A stretch of DNA of 41,988 bases from Treponema sp. GTDB taxonomy: Bacteria; Spirochaetota; Spirochaetia; Treponematales; Breznakiellaceae. Where the stretch lies: assembly GCA_009787835.1 (NCBI GenBank), contig WQSN01000022.1, forward strand, positions 1-41,988, read 5' to 3'. How positions within the stretch are numbered: the first letter of the stretch is position 1; every line of letters begins with the position of its first letter. Below the pieces are notes generated by a model. The model ran no database searches. It saw nothing but the letters and a program-made list of their open reading frames with translations, and had not been told where the DNA came from. The position numbers and the translations under genes are program-made. Of this stretch, positions 25,768 through 33,221 are shown piece by piece.

Positions 25768-27801
25768 TTATTTTTCCAGAATCAAAACAGAAGCCGCCGG
25801 TAGCATATAACATTCTTCAGGTGAAAATATTTTATTGGTTATAAGGTCACGGCAGGCATAAGGAATGGAAATTTCACTCTCTGCGGTATTGTGATTTAAA
25901 ATAAAAATGTATTCTTTTTCTCCCTTAACGCGGCGAGCTGCTTCTATTCCTTCCTTTGCGCGTAACACAGGCTCAATCCCGTTTTCTTCGCAAATCATCG
26001 CGGAAAAACGGTATAAAAAATCAGAGCGCAGTTTTGCGCCGAAATACCAGACACGGCCTTTGCCGTAATCATTGCGGCATAAGGCGGGCGTTCCGGCGTA
26101 GAAATCGCTTTCATACAGCGCGACAGCCAAAGCTCCTTCGCAGTGGATAATATCACATAACATTTCGGCTTTCCATGTTCCGGCGATTTTATCCCATGGC
26201 CCGTCCTGAACCGCAAAACCGTTTGTCCTGTCCGGCAAAAGCGCGTCTGTTTCTTCTACCCACAGGCCGCAAAGCCGGCGAAGTTCGCCAGGGTAGCCAG
26301 TCATCGTCACAAGATCATTTTCGTCCGTCATGCCGGAGAAGAAAGTAGTAACAAGAACGCCGCCGTTACGCACAAATTTATCAAGCTTGTCCGCAAAGCC
26401 GGGTTTGATCATGTAAAGCACAGGAGCGTAGAGTATTTTATAATTATCCAGGGGAGCGTCAACATCAATAATATCCGCGCTGAAATTCTGACCCGCCGCA
26501 GAATCATAAAAACGGAATATTTCTTCAGGATAATTTATCCCGGTTGTGGGGCCTGAAGACAGCGCTGTCGCCCACCAGTTATCCCAGTCGTATAAAAACG
26601 CGATCTTTGAATCGATACGGCTGTCCAGGAAAGTATTTCCAAGTTTAATTAATTCCTCTCCCAGAGCCGTTACTTCGCGGAATACACGGGTATTTTCATG
26701 GCCGCAGTGATCGATAACCGCGCCGTGGAATTTCTCACAGCAGCCGCGGGAACGCCGCATCTGAAAAAACATCACCGTGTCGGAGCCGTGAGCCAATGCC
26801 TGATAACTCCACAATCTCATAATACCCGGCCTTTTTATCGCGTTATACGGCTGCCAGTTCTGTACGCTGGGAGTTTGTTCCATAAGGGAAAAAGGTTTCC
26901 CTCCTCCGCAGCCGCGCATAAGAGCGTGATTCATCGCGGTGCGCGTATATGGACAATTTGGATAAGGGTAACTGTCCCATGAAATAAAGTCCATGCGCCT
27001 GCCCCATTTAAAATAATCCAAATCCCAAAATGTGCCCATTAAATTCGTGGTTACAGGAATGTTAGGTGTAATCTCCTTCAGAATGTCCGCTTCGATAAGA
27101 TAACAATCCAGAAGGCTGTCTGAATTGAAGCGCCTGTAGTCTATTGATTGAATCTGACAGCTGGACCGGTTTATGGGCCATTCTCCGCCCAGATTACCCG
27201 GGATAACAATTTCTTCCCAGTCATAATAGGTATGACCCCAAAAGGATGCATTCCAGGCTTTATTTAAGGTTTCAATGGTTTTATATTTTTTGACAAGCCA
27301 CATGCGGAACGCGTTCTGGCAATTATCGCAATAGCAAAAACCGCCGTATTCGTTTGAAACATGCCAGGCGGCGATATTATCCAGTTTCCCATAACGTTCG
27401 GCCAGTTTGCGCGCCAGCATGCCGGAAAACATTCTGTAAATACCGCTGTTGGGACATGAATTCTGCCTGTCGCCGAATTTTCGCTTGGAGCCGTCCGAAT
27501 TAACGCGCAGAACTTCAGGATATTTGCGTGCCATCCATGCAGGATGAGTCGCGGTTGATGTCGCAAGGCAGATCTTCATTCCCGCGCCGCTTACCATTTC
27601 AATAATTTCGTCTAACACTGAAAAGTTGTACTCATTTTCTGACGGCTGCAGCATCGCCCAGCTAAAAACATTTATTGTTACAATATCAATATTCGCGAGT
27701 TTTAAAAGCCGCATATCTTCCGCCCAGATTTCCCTGGGCCACTGTTCCGGATTATAATCCCCGCCGTAGAGAACCTTGTTAACATTACCCGCTAAATTCA
27801 T
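25768..27801 (-). CDS. GH42 beta-galactosidase, cytoplasmic
   Basis: The 677-residue protein has the GH42 start (YGGDYNPEQWP), the acid/base in WHVSNEYGG (Glu151) and the nucleophile in SLMEQTPS (Glu308), followed by the glutamine-amidotransferase-like middle domain and a short beta C-terminal domain. Length fits the family (about 650-700). It should release terminal beta-galactose from oligosaccharides. No signal peptide is present, so the substrate must be imported. AAGGAAGG lies upstream of the ATG. With the GH31 and GH95 enzymes it would complete the removal of a fucosyl-galactosyl-xylosyl branch. It lies downstream of the thioredoxin and CcdA genes on the same strand, with a 36-base gap. 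Confidence 0.94.
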   Translation of the reverse strand: MNLAGNVNKVLYGGDYNPEQWPREIWAEDMRLLKLANIDIVTINVFSWAMLQPSENEYNFSVLDEIIEMVSGAGMKICLATSTATHPAWMARKYPEVLRVNSDGSKRKFGDRQNSCPNSGIYRMFSGMLARKLAERYGKLDNIAAWHVSNEYGGFCYCDNCQNAFRMWLVKKYKTIETLNKAWNASFWGHTYYDWEEIVIPGNLGGEWPINRSSCQIQSIDYRRFNSDSLLDCYLIEADILKEITPNIPVTTNLMGTFWDLDYFKWGRRMDFISWDSYPYPNCPYTRTAMNHALMRGCGGGKPFSLMEQTPSVQNWQPYNAIKRPGIMRLWSYQALAHGSDTVMFFQMRRSRGCCEKFHGAVIDHCGHENTRVFREVTALGEELIKLGNTFLDSRIDSKIAFLYDWDNWWATALSSGPTTGINYPEEIFRFYDSAAGQNFSADIIDVDAPLDNYKILYAPVLYMIKPGFADKLDKFVRNGGVLVTTFFSGMTDENDLVTMTGYPGELRRLCGLWVEETDALLPDRTNGFAVQDGPWDKIAGTWKAEMLCDIIHCEGALAVALYESDFYAGTPALCRNDYGKGRVWYFGAKLRSDFLYRFSAMICEENGIEPVLRAKEGIEAARRVKGEKEYIFILNHNTAESEISIPYACRDLITNKIFSPEECYMLPAASVLILEK

Positions 27802-27837
27802 AAATTACCTTCCTTAATTAAATTATTATAAAATGTA

Positions 27838-28395
27838 TTAATTACTTTTCAGAAGCGCTTCAAACCCTGAAATAACCCTCTGCGAATCCCACTGGATGCT
27901 TCCGACAATCCTGCTTATAATTTTTCCGCTGCGGTCAATAATGAATGATGTGGGAATTGCTTCAACTCCGTAAAGGGAACCTGTTCTGCCGCTCTGGTCC
28001 AGGAAAACAGGAAAAGTATAATTATTGCTTCTTAAAAATTGCTGTACTGCGGAAGATGTTTCTCCAATATCAACCGCCAGAATTTCCAGTCCCTGATTTT
28101 GCAGACGGTTATACAGAATTTCCATGGATGGCATTTCCGCCCTGCACGGCGGACACCAGGTAGCCCAAAAATTTAAAATTACAACTTTTCCTTTGTAAGA
28201 AGAGAGAGTTCTGGTTTCTCCGTTAAGCATTGGCAGAGAGAAATTAATTGCATCAGGCCGCTGCCCAAGAACGCGGATATTGGCCGCCAGCAAAGCCCGT
28301 ATCGCGTCAGATGAAACCTGCGCTTCCGCTGATTGCGGACCGGTAAAAGAAACCATAATAACAAGATAAAGAAGAATAAAGAATTTTTTATTCAT
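27838..28395 (-). CDS. Exported TlpA/ResA-like thioredoxin
   Basis: The 185-residue protein has an N-terminal export signal (about residues 1-26) and a thioredoxin fold with the redox motif WCPPC (Cys81 and Cys84) in FWATWCPPCRAEMP. The cis-proline region is present in AIPTSFIID. It should be a periplasmic thiol-disulfide enzyme kept reduced by CcdA, encoded seven bases upstream. In an anaerobe without obvious cytochrome c genes nearby, its job may be reduction of exported protein disulfides or peroxide defence, not haem delivery. The ATG has no ribosome binding site but follows a TATAAT box by six bases. Confidence 0.9.
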   Translation of the reverse strand: MNKKFFILLYLVIMVSFTGPQSAEAQVSSDAIRALLAANIRVLGQRPDAINFSLPMLNGETRTLSSYKGKVVILNFWATWCPPCRAEMPSMEILYNRLQNQGLEILAVDIGETSSAVQQFLRSNNYTFPVFLDQSGRTGSLYGVEAIPTSFIIDRSGKIISRIVGSIQWDSQRVISGFEALLKSN

Positions 28396-28401
28396 AACAA
28401 T

Positions 28402-28430
28402 ATTATAGATTTAACAGCCATTCAAGCCAA
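28402..28430 (-). promoter_or_regulatory. Possible internal promoter for the TlpA-like gene, leaderless type
   Basis: Minus strand TTGGCT (28430-28425), a 17-nt spacer, TATAAT (28407-28402), then six bases to the ATG. It overlaps the end of ccdA. Confidence 0.35.
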
Positions 28431-29197
28431 GAGCCGAAAACCCTGAAGGGCAGGGCTTTATCCGCCGACCAGTCAATATACTGAAACTGCCATCTTTGCA
28501 GAGTTATATTCAGCGCGGAAAAACGGCCTGTTAAAATAAGTATGCCAATAAACAACAGGAGGATTCCGCTTGCAATTTTTATTACCTGCGCATGATCCCG
28601 GAACCATTTTTTAGTAACAAGGAAGCGGTCAAAGAAAGCCGCTGCAAGAAGAAACGGAACGCCAAGCCCGAAAGAGTAAATGGCAAGATAAAGGGCCGCT
28701 AACCCAGCCCTGCCGCTTTGTCCCGCGAGAAATAATACGCTTGCAAGAATCGGACCAATACAGGGAGTCCAGCCCGCGGCGAAAGCGGCTCCTGTTAAAA
28801 ATGTTCTGACATGCCGGAAGCGCGCATTTTTTCCTGTTATGCGCAACTTTTTTTCATAGTTCAGAAAAGACAAAAAATCAAAAATAACATTCAGCCCCAG
28901 GACAATTACGGTAATTCCAGCAGCGATTCGTATATATTTTGATATTCCCCCCATAAGCCAAAAAGTAGCGGAAATAATTATGCTAAAAAAAATAAAAACC
29001 GCGGTAAATCCAAGAATGAAACTGACAGTGGCGGAAAGCAGACGGAAACGATTCGGTCTTTCGCCGTTTATTTCACCTGATACCGGAACGCCTCCAAGAA
29101 CGCTTAAGAATGAAGGTATTAGGGGAAGCACGCAGGGAGAGAAAAAAGAAAGAAGCCCCGCGATAAAAACCAAAACCAGCGATGGGTATTCACTCAC
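28403..29197 (-). CDS. ccdA: CcdA thiol-disulfide transmembrane electron carrier
   Basis: The 264-residue membrane protein has about six hydrophobic segments. The two conserved cysteines lie in FFSPCVLPLIPS near the N-terminus and in AGWTPCIGPILAS in the middle. CcdA carries reducing power from cytoplasmic thioredoxin across the membrane to an exported thioredoxin-like protein, here the downstream TlpA-like product. The start is GTG at 29197. No ribosome binding site is visible, and a strong promoter ends six bases upstream. It forms an operon with the thioredoxin and perhaps the GH42 gene. Confidence 0.93.
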   Translation of the reverse strand: MSEYPSLVLVFIAGLLSFFSPCVLPLIPSFLSVLGGVPVSGEINGERPNRFRLLSATVSFILGFTAVFIFFSIIISATFWLMGGISKYIRIAAGITVIVLGLNVIFDFLSFLNYEKKLRITGKNARFRHVRTFLTGAAFAAGWTPCIGPILASVLFLAGQSGRAGLAALYLAIYSFGLGVPFLLAAAFFDRFLVTKKWFRDHAQVIKIASGILLLFIGILILTGRFSALNITLQRWQFQYIDWSADKALPFRVFGSWLEWLLNL

Positions 29198-29203
29198 TTT
29201 TAA

Positions 29204-29232
29204 ATTATAATAATCTGTTATTTATCCTGCAA
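29204..29232 (-). promoter_or_regulatory. Sigma-70-type promoter of ccdA, predicting a leaderless mRNA
   Basis: Minus strand TTGCAG (29232-29227), a 17-nt spacer and TATAAT (29209-29204), then six bases to the GTG start. This is the best consensus match of the set. Confidence 0.55.
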
Positions 29233-29309
29233 CTGCACGCTATAATAAATCGCTCAAAAAGACTAAACCTGACATATACCTTAGGAGTGATTTTTTTGCG
29301 GCGCGATAT

Positions 29310-29315
29310 TATAAT
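29310..29315 (+). promoter_or_regulatory. -10 box of the DNA methylase gene
   Basis: TATAAT, with six bases between it and the ATG at 29322 and no ribosome binding site. No good -35 box is seen. The 26 bases upstream match a repeat motif also present near 33046. Confidence 0.4.
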
Positions 29316-29321
29316 CATAAT

Positions 29322-30461
29322 ATGAGTAAGCAGCCTCATTCTTCGGATACTGAGACGGATACGGTCAAGAATGAAAAGAAGGAATACCTGACTCAGCAGC
29401 TCATAACATATATCGGGAATAAACGTTCTTTGCTGAATTTTATTAATAATGGAATAATAACAGTAAAACAAAAATTAAATAAAAATAAATTAAAAATTTT
29501 TGACGTTTTCAGCGGATCGGGCATCACGGCAAGATATTTCAAGCAATTTTCTGATTTGCTGATTGTAAATGATTTGGAAAATTATTCGTATGTAATTAAT
29601 CAATGTTACTTGTCCAACGAAGATAAAATTAATTTTTCTTCTTTACGCGAATACTACAAAGATATAACCGCAGAATCAAACAGGGAATTAAAGCGCGGAA
29701 TCATAAGCGAACTATACGCTCCAAAAGATGATGAAAATATTAAACCCGGCGAAAGGGTATTTTACACAACCGGAAACGCGATGATAATTGATACTTTAAG
29801 GCAGTTGATTGACAAAATCCCGGAAAAAGAACAGAAGTTTTTTTTGGCGCCCTTGCTTTCCGAAGCGTCAATACACGCAAATACATCCGGAGTGTTTAAG
29901 GGATTTTATAAAAACAGCGAAACAGGCATAGGGCAATTCGGCGGAAAAAACAAAAAAGCGTTATTCAGGATAACAGGCGGCATAAATTTACCTTTCCCGG
30001 TTTTCAGCAATTTTAACTGCGATACCATTATATGCAAAGACGATTCAAATAAAATAACAGGCGATCTGCCGGAAGTTGATCTCGCGTATCTTGATCCTCC
30101 GTATAATCAGCATCCCTACGGTTCAAACTATTTTATGTTAAACTTAATTCTTGATTATAAATATCCAGAAAAAATCAGCAGTATATCCGGCATACCGGAA
30201 AACTGGAATAGATCATTTTACAACAGGGGAAATCACGCTTTATACTCGTTAACGCATCTTATCGAAAATATTAAAGCGAAGTACGTTTTAATTTCCTTTA
30301 ATTCGGAAGGCTTTATAACCACGGAACAAATGAAAGAAACACTCAAAAAATTCGGGAAATTTGAAGTGCTGGAAAAAAAATACAACGCGTTCAGGGGAAG
30401 CAGAAATTTGAATACAAGGGATATTCATGTAAAGGAATATTTATACTTACTGGAAAAGTAG
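29322..30461 (+). CDS. DNA adenine-N6 methyltransferase, D12 class
   Basis: The 379-residue protein has the D12-class layout: YIGNKRSLL (30-38), the S-adenosylmethionine-binding motif FDVFSGSG (60-67), the acidic NDLE after it, and the catalytic DPPY (258-261) in YLDPPYNQHPYG. It should methylate adenine in a specific DNA sequence, which cannot be predicted from the text. No restriction endonuclease lies directly beside it. The nuclease-like sce7726-family gene is 2.8 kb to the right, past repeat-rich DNA. It may be an orphan methylase or part of an island defence set. Its base composition is more AT-rich than the genes to its left, which suggests acquisition. Confidence 0.9.
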   Translation: MSKQPHSSDTETDTVKNEKKEYLTQQLITYIGNKRSLLNFINNGIITVKQKLNKNKLKIFDVFSGSGITARYFKQFSDLLIVNDLENYSYVINQCYLSNEDKINFSSLREYYKDITAESNRELKRGIISELYAPKDDENIKPGERVFYTTGNAMIIDTLRQLIDKIPEKEQKFFLAPLLSEASIHANTSGVFKGFYKNSETGIGQFGGKNKKALFRITGGINLPFPVFSNFNCDTIICKDDSNKITGDLPEVDLAYLDPPYNQHPYGSNYFMLNLILDYKYPEKISSISGIPENWNRSFYNRGNHALYSLTHLIENIKAKYVLISFNSEGFITTEQMKETLKKFGKFEVLEKKYNAFRGSRNLNTRDIHVKEYLYLLEK

Positions 30462-30473
30462 AATAATTATTAA

Positions 30474-30607
30474 ACGCGGGCTGCGTAAATCCCTGTCAGG
30501 GCCATAAACGGCCGTGAGCTTCTACAACGCATGCTTTGGCATGGCATTGTACGTGATCCACGCCGAATGCCCCTGCCAGAGATTTACGCAGCCTGCTTTA
30601 ATGTTAA
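30474..30607 (-). repeat. Large stem element 1 with conserved core
   Basis: Long self-complementary arms (for example GCTGCGTAAATCCCTG left, and its near-complement CAGAGATTTACGCAGC right) enclose about 75 bases. Read on the minus strand, the enclosed core contains GGCGTGGATCAC, then ATGCCAAAGCATGCGTT, then CTCACGGCCGTT. The same core occurs on the plus strand in the next element, but the arms there are unrelated. Inside the core GGCGTGG can pair with CCATGCC. It starts 13 bases after the methylase stop. Confidence 0.7.
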
Positions 30608-30680
30608 TAAAATTTTATAGGTCATATTTCTATTCCCAAAAAAATAAATTTTTCTCAAAAAAATTTAACCAATAAATAAA

Positions 30681-30830
30681 TTACTCCCAAGGCGTGTGCG
30701 CGAAACTCTACCGGCGACATATGGCGTGGATCACCTAGATGGCCACGCCAAAGCGTGCGTTATGCAAGGCCACGGTCATTAGGAGCCGGTAGGGTTTCGC
30801 GCACACGCCTTAGGAGTGACCATCATCACT
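30681..30830 (+). repeat. Large stem element 2 with conserved core
   Basis: Arms of about 34 bases (AAGGCGTGTGCGCGAAAC on the left, GTTTCGCGCACACGCCTT on the right) are near-perfect inverted copies. They enclose the core GGCGTGGATCAC, ACGCCAAAGCGTGCGTT and CCACGGTCATT, which matches element 1 on the opposite strand. In the core GGCGTGG (30723-30729) pairs exactly with CCACGCC (30743-30749). The right arm's outer part recurs alone near 33035-33060. Confidence 0.7.
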
Positions 30831-31028
30831 ACTTGACAATTACTTCGCAGTACTATTGAAACTTACGCGTGTAAGTGATATATTTCCCATAATGGCAGGA
30901 ATACACCCTATTTCTGATAAAAATAATACTCTGACTGCTGGAAATAAAACGGTGAAAATAAATTGGGGTTTACGCGCTTCTGAGGCTGGTAATCGCGGCT
31001 TTGGGGTAGAAAAACACTTAAAGTTGGG

Positions 31029-31070
31029 GCTGTTCCAAAACTTTCGAACCGCAGATTCGCATTTTTGGAA
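31029..31070. repeat. Interspersed palindromic repeat, family 1, copy B
   Basis: CTGTTCCAAAACTTTCGAAC continuing through ATTCGCATTTTTGGAACAG, the same plan as copies A and C. The similarity to copy C extends about 15 bases past the palindrome (AGC.GCCTTGGAT type). Confidence 0.7.
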
Positions 31071-31102
31071 CAGCAGCCTTGGATGTAATGGAAAAAGCGG
31101 GC

Positions 31103-31178
31103 GCGAACCGCGAACCGCGAACCGCGAACCACGAACCTACAGTTCGATGGTTCGATGGTTCGATGGTTCGATGGTTCG
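31103..31178. repeat. Facing complementary tandem repeats (7-nt and 8-nt units)
   Basis: Four GCGAACC units plus one ACGAACC (31103-31137) are followed by a short spacer and four ATGGTTCG units (31147-31178). The unit cores CGAACC and GGTTCG are complementary, so the two arrays can fold on each other. They share the inner-stem sequence of the family-1 palindromes. Confidence 0.75.
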
Positions 31179-31197
31179 GTTAGGCCGCTTTTTAAGA

Positions 31198-31236
31198 GAT
31201 TGTTCCGAAACTAACCAGGTTTTGAAGCAACCTCAG
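31198..31236. repeat. Small hairpin repeat, family 2, copy 2
   Basis: TTGTTCCGAAACTAACCAGG and onward to GAAGCAACCT, which closely follows the 2531-2568 copy (shared AAACTAACC, GTTTT, CAACCT). Pairing is weaker than in copy 1. Confidence 0.5.
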
Positions 31237-31337
31237 TTATTCTCTTTTTCAAAATTTAGGATAAAAGACGGAAACGGGTCTATAATTCGGCGTACCGGAA
31301 GTTCGCCGGATCAAAAACCCGCCCGTATTTTATATTG

Positions 31338-31431
31338 CCCCGTTGGGGTTAAGTCTGCCCTTTAGGGTAGTTAATCTATGGCTTCCCAGAAGCCCGGACC
31401 AAGTCCGTATGGTTACCTGCCTGCGGCAGGT
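31338..31431 (+). promoter_or_regulatory. Array of five tight hairpins in the lipoprotein leader
   Basis: Five short hairpins follow one another: CCCC-GTT-GGGG (31338-31348), CCC-TTTA-GGG (31358-31367), GGCTTC-CCA-GAAGCC (31380-31394), CGGAC-CAA-GTCCG (31395-31407) and ACCTGCC-TGC-GGCAGGT (31415-31431). Then come a run of A and the GGAG site of the lipoprotein gene. A structured 5' leader or small RNA is likely. It matches no riboswitch that I recognise. Confidence 0.55.
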
Positions 31432-31454
31432 GTCTTAAAAAAAGGAGTGTTTTT

Positions 31455-32954
31455 ATGGGAAAAACATTAAAAATGTTTGGGATTATCGCTTTTGCGCTGA
31501 TAATCGGACTTTCTATGACAGCTTGTGATCTAGGAGATGACTGTGTTCATGAATATCCTGCTAATTGGACTACTACTGCGGCAACATGTACAGATGCTAG
31601 TTCACAATCGAAGGTTTGTACTCTATGCGGCGGCGGAAAAGTATTTGACCTAACTTATACACCAACCCTCGCTCTTGGTCACCAACGCGCTGGTGCTTTA
31701 GACGGTCATAATGAAAATTGGTGCACCACTCCAAATCAAATATGTTCGCGGACAGATTGTACTGTAGCTTTACCAGCTTTACCGCATAGACCTGGACCAT
31801 CTCATTCTGGTTCTTGTACTAATGGCTATACATGTTATTATTGCGGTGGTGAGGGAATTACATCACACTCACCAACTGGTATTAATCCGAAATCAGCCAC
31901 GTTTATAAGTTGTATTGAAACACATCAAATATGCGCATATTGTGGGTTTACAGGTTCATCATTCAGTATATGGCATGAATACGACAGTAATAATGGTAAA
32001 TGTATTAGGTGTGGTATGTCAGAAGAGAATGCAGGTACACCCCCAGAAGAAGGCGAAGGTGAAGGTGAAGGTGAAGGCGAAGAAGGCGCGCCTACGAATA
32101 TGTACGCTATTTTTAAAATTGCTGATACTTTCTATGTTATCAAACCTATGGAATTACCAGAAGATTTACTAGATGTGGAAGAAGAAGAAGAAATAGATAT
32201 AGATGCTATACTAGCTGTTATGATAGAACTTAAGCTTTCAAGTTCTTCAAATATAGATCAAGTTGTTAGCGATATACTTAAAGACGTTATTGACAATGGA
32301 TTTACATCATGTACCATATATCTTGGTGATAGAGGTGAATTTACTGGTAATGTAAAGTTAGATATCGGTAATAATCGTATAGACTTTGGCAATGGTTGGA
32401 GTAATAAATTAATTAATCTTGGCGGAAGTATAACATCATCAAACACTGCCAGCACGTCAACAGCAATGGGCACAATAAGGATTACCGGAAATAATGTTAC
32501 TATCAACAGCGACGCTGATATAGAATGCACCGGACCTGCGAGCAGCGCGATTCAATTCAACGGTACCGGTAATTTAATTATCACCGGCGGCACGATTTCG
32601 TCTTCTCCTAGTACACAATATACAACAATACACTCAATTAATACTAATGATCATAATAGTACTATGACCGATAGTAATGTAAATATCTTTTTAGGCGGTA
32701 CTCCTACAATAACAGGAACTATATTCCCTTCAGGCAGCGATAAACTGTCTGTATTTACAAGCGGTTACGACGAATTTCATCCTGATGATAATGTGTACAA
32801 ACTTCATTATTATCCTTATGCAGCGGGAATAATTGCGGTAGTAAACGGCAAAAACTACATAGATAGTTTTACAGTAAACACTGGATACACATTGGTTGAA
32901 GACGGTAATAATTTAAAGATGGTACCAGCGCAACAGGAAAGCAGAAGAAGATAA
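31455..32954 (+). CDS. Cys-rich lipoprotein with CxxC motifs and a repetitive beta-rich C-terminus
   Basis: The 499-residue protein starts at ATG with an AAAGGAGTG site. It has a lipoprotein signal ending GLSMTAC (Cys24), so it should be membrane-anchored outside the cytoplasm. Residues 30-190 carry four spaced CxxC pairs, often followed by Gly (Cys55/58, 127/130, 160/163, 183/186), like degenerate zinc-ribbon repeats. A Glu-Gly tandem run (about 199-209) links to a region with Asn, Thr, Gly and Ser-rich short repeats from about 280 on (such as GTIRITGNNVTI and NLIITGGTISS), which suggests a beta-helix or beta-solenoid surface protein. I recognise no enzyme. Low GC compared with the metabolic genes and the repeat surroundings suggest accessory DNA. 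Confidence 0.8.
   Translation: MGKTLKMFGIIAFALIIGLSMTACDLGDDCVHEYPANWTTTAATCTDASSQSKVCTLCGGGKVFDLTYTPTLALGHQRAGALDGHNENWCTTPNQICSRTDCTVALPALPHRPGPSHSGSCTNGYTCYYCGGEGITSHSPTGINPKSATFISCIETHQICAYCGFTGSSFSIWHEYDSNNGKCIRCGMSEENAGTPPEEGEGEGEGEGEEGAPTNMYAIFKIADTFYVIKPMELPEDLLDVEEEEEIDIDAILAVMIELKLSSSSNIDQVVSDILKDVIDNGFTSCTIYLGDRGEFTGNVKLDIGNNRIDFGNGWSNKLINLGGSITSSNTASTSTAMGTIRITGNNVTINSDADIECTGPASSAIQFNGTGNLIITGGTISSSPSTQYTTIHSINTNDHNSTMTDSNVNIFLGGTPTITGTIFPSGSDKLSVFTSGYDEFHPDDNVYKLHYYPYAAGIIAVVNGKNYIDSFTVNTGYTLVEDGNNLKMVPAQQESRRR
32047..32088 (+). repeat. Hexanucleotide tandem repeat inside the lipoprotein gene
   Basis: GAAGGT/GAAGGC units encode the Glu-Gly linker. Changes of whole units keep the frame and would alter linker length. 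Confidence 0.7.
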
Positions 32955-32990
32955 AGCGTTAGCTGCAACCGTTATCAGGTTTTAAAGACT

Positions 32991-33020
32991 GCCCTGCGTT
33001 ACCGCAGGGCGGTTTTTTTT
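32991..33020 (+). terminator. Rho-independent terminator of the lipoprotein gene
   Basis: Perfect 8-bp stem GCCCTGCG (32991-32998) and CGCAGGGC (33003-33010) with loop TTAC, followed by GG and eight T. Confidence 0.93.
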
Positions 33021-33034
33021 GCGGCAGGGGAGGA

Positions 33035-33070
33035 GGTTACGCACACGCCTTGGGAGTGACTTTTTTGTGG
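33035..33070 (+). repeat. Solo right-arm sequence of large stem element 2
   Basis: TTACGCACACGCCTTGGGAG repeats the outer right arm of element 2 (CGCGCACACGCCTTAGGAG) without a matching left arm. The following GTGACTTTTTTGTGGC resembles the stretch at 29284-29304 before the methylase gene. Confidence 0.55.
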
Positions 33071-33221
33071 CTGGTTTAGGGGAAGAAGGGGAAGGATGAG
33101 AATATATATTTATCCGTGGACTATATAAGATGTTGCGGGTATAATTGGCATGTATAGTGTGGAGTGGGGAACCATACAAAACACCTGAATGAAATCTGTG
33201 AAACAGGGGGATTGTAATAAA

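Larger units (their letters stand above)
30462..31454. other. Repeat-dense non-coding region between the methylase and the lipoprotein gene
   Basis: These 993 bases hold no convincing gene. From left to right they carry two large stem elements (30474-30607 and 30681-30830), a small hairpin CTTACGCGTGTAAG near 30862, palindromic repeat copy B (31029-31070), a pair of complementary tandem repeats (31103-31178), a family-2 hairpin (31198-31236), and a run of five tight hairpins (31338-31431) ahead of the lipoprotein gene. Each is listed separately. Confidence 0.8.

Noticed and set aside
29205..29471. 88-codon minus-strand frame overlapping the start of the methylase gene
   Set aside because: It lies across the ccdA promoter and the methylase coding region. 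The composition is not protein-like and there is no ribosome site.
30474..30830. Integron attC sites
   Set aside because: The palindromic shape fits, but attC sites keep RYYYAAC/GTTRRRY ends and a variable middle. Here the middle is conserved and the ends vary, and no integrase is present.
31103..31178. CRISPR array
   Set aside because: Units are 7-8 nt without spacers, and no cas gene is nearby.
30856..31365. 169-codon open frame with a repeated MVRWFDGS stretch
   Set aside because: It starts at TTG without a ribosome site and runs through a palindromic repeat, both tandem arrays and a hairpin. The peptide repeats only mirror the DNA repeats.
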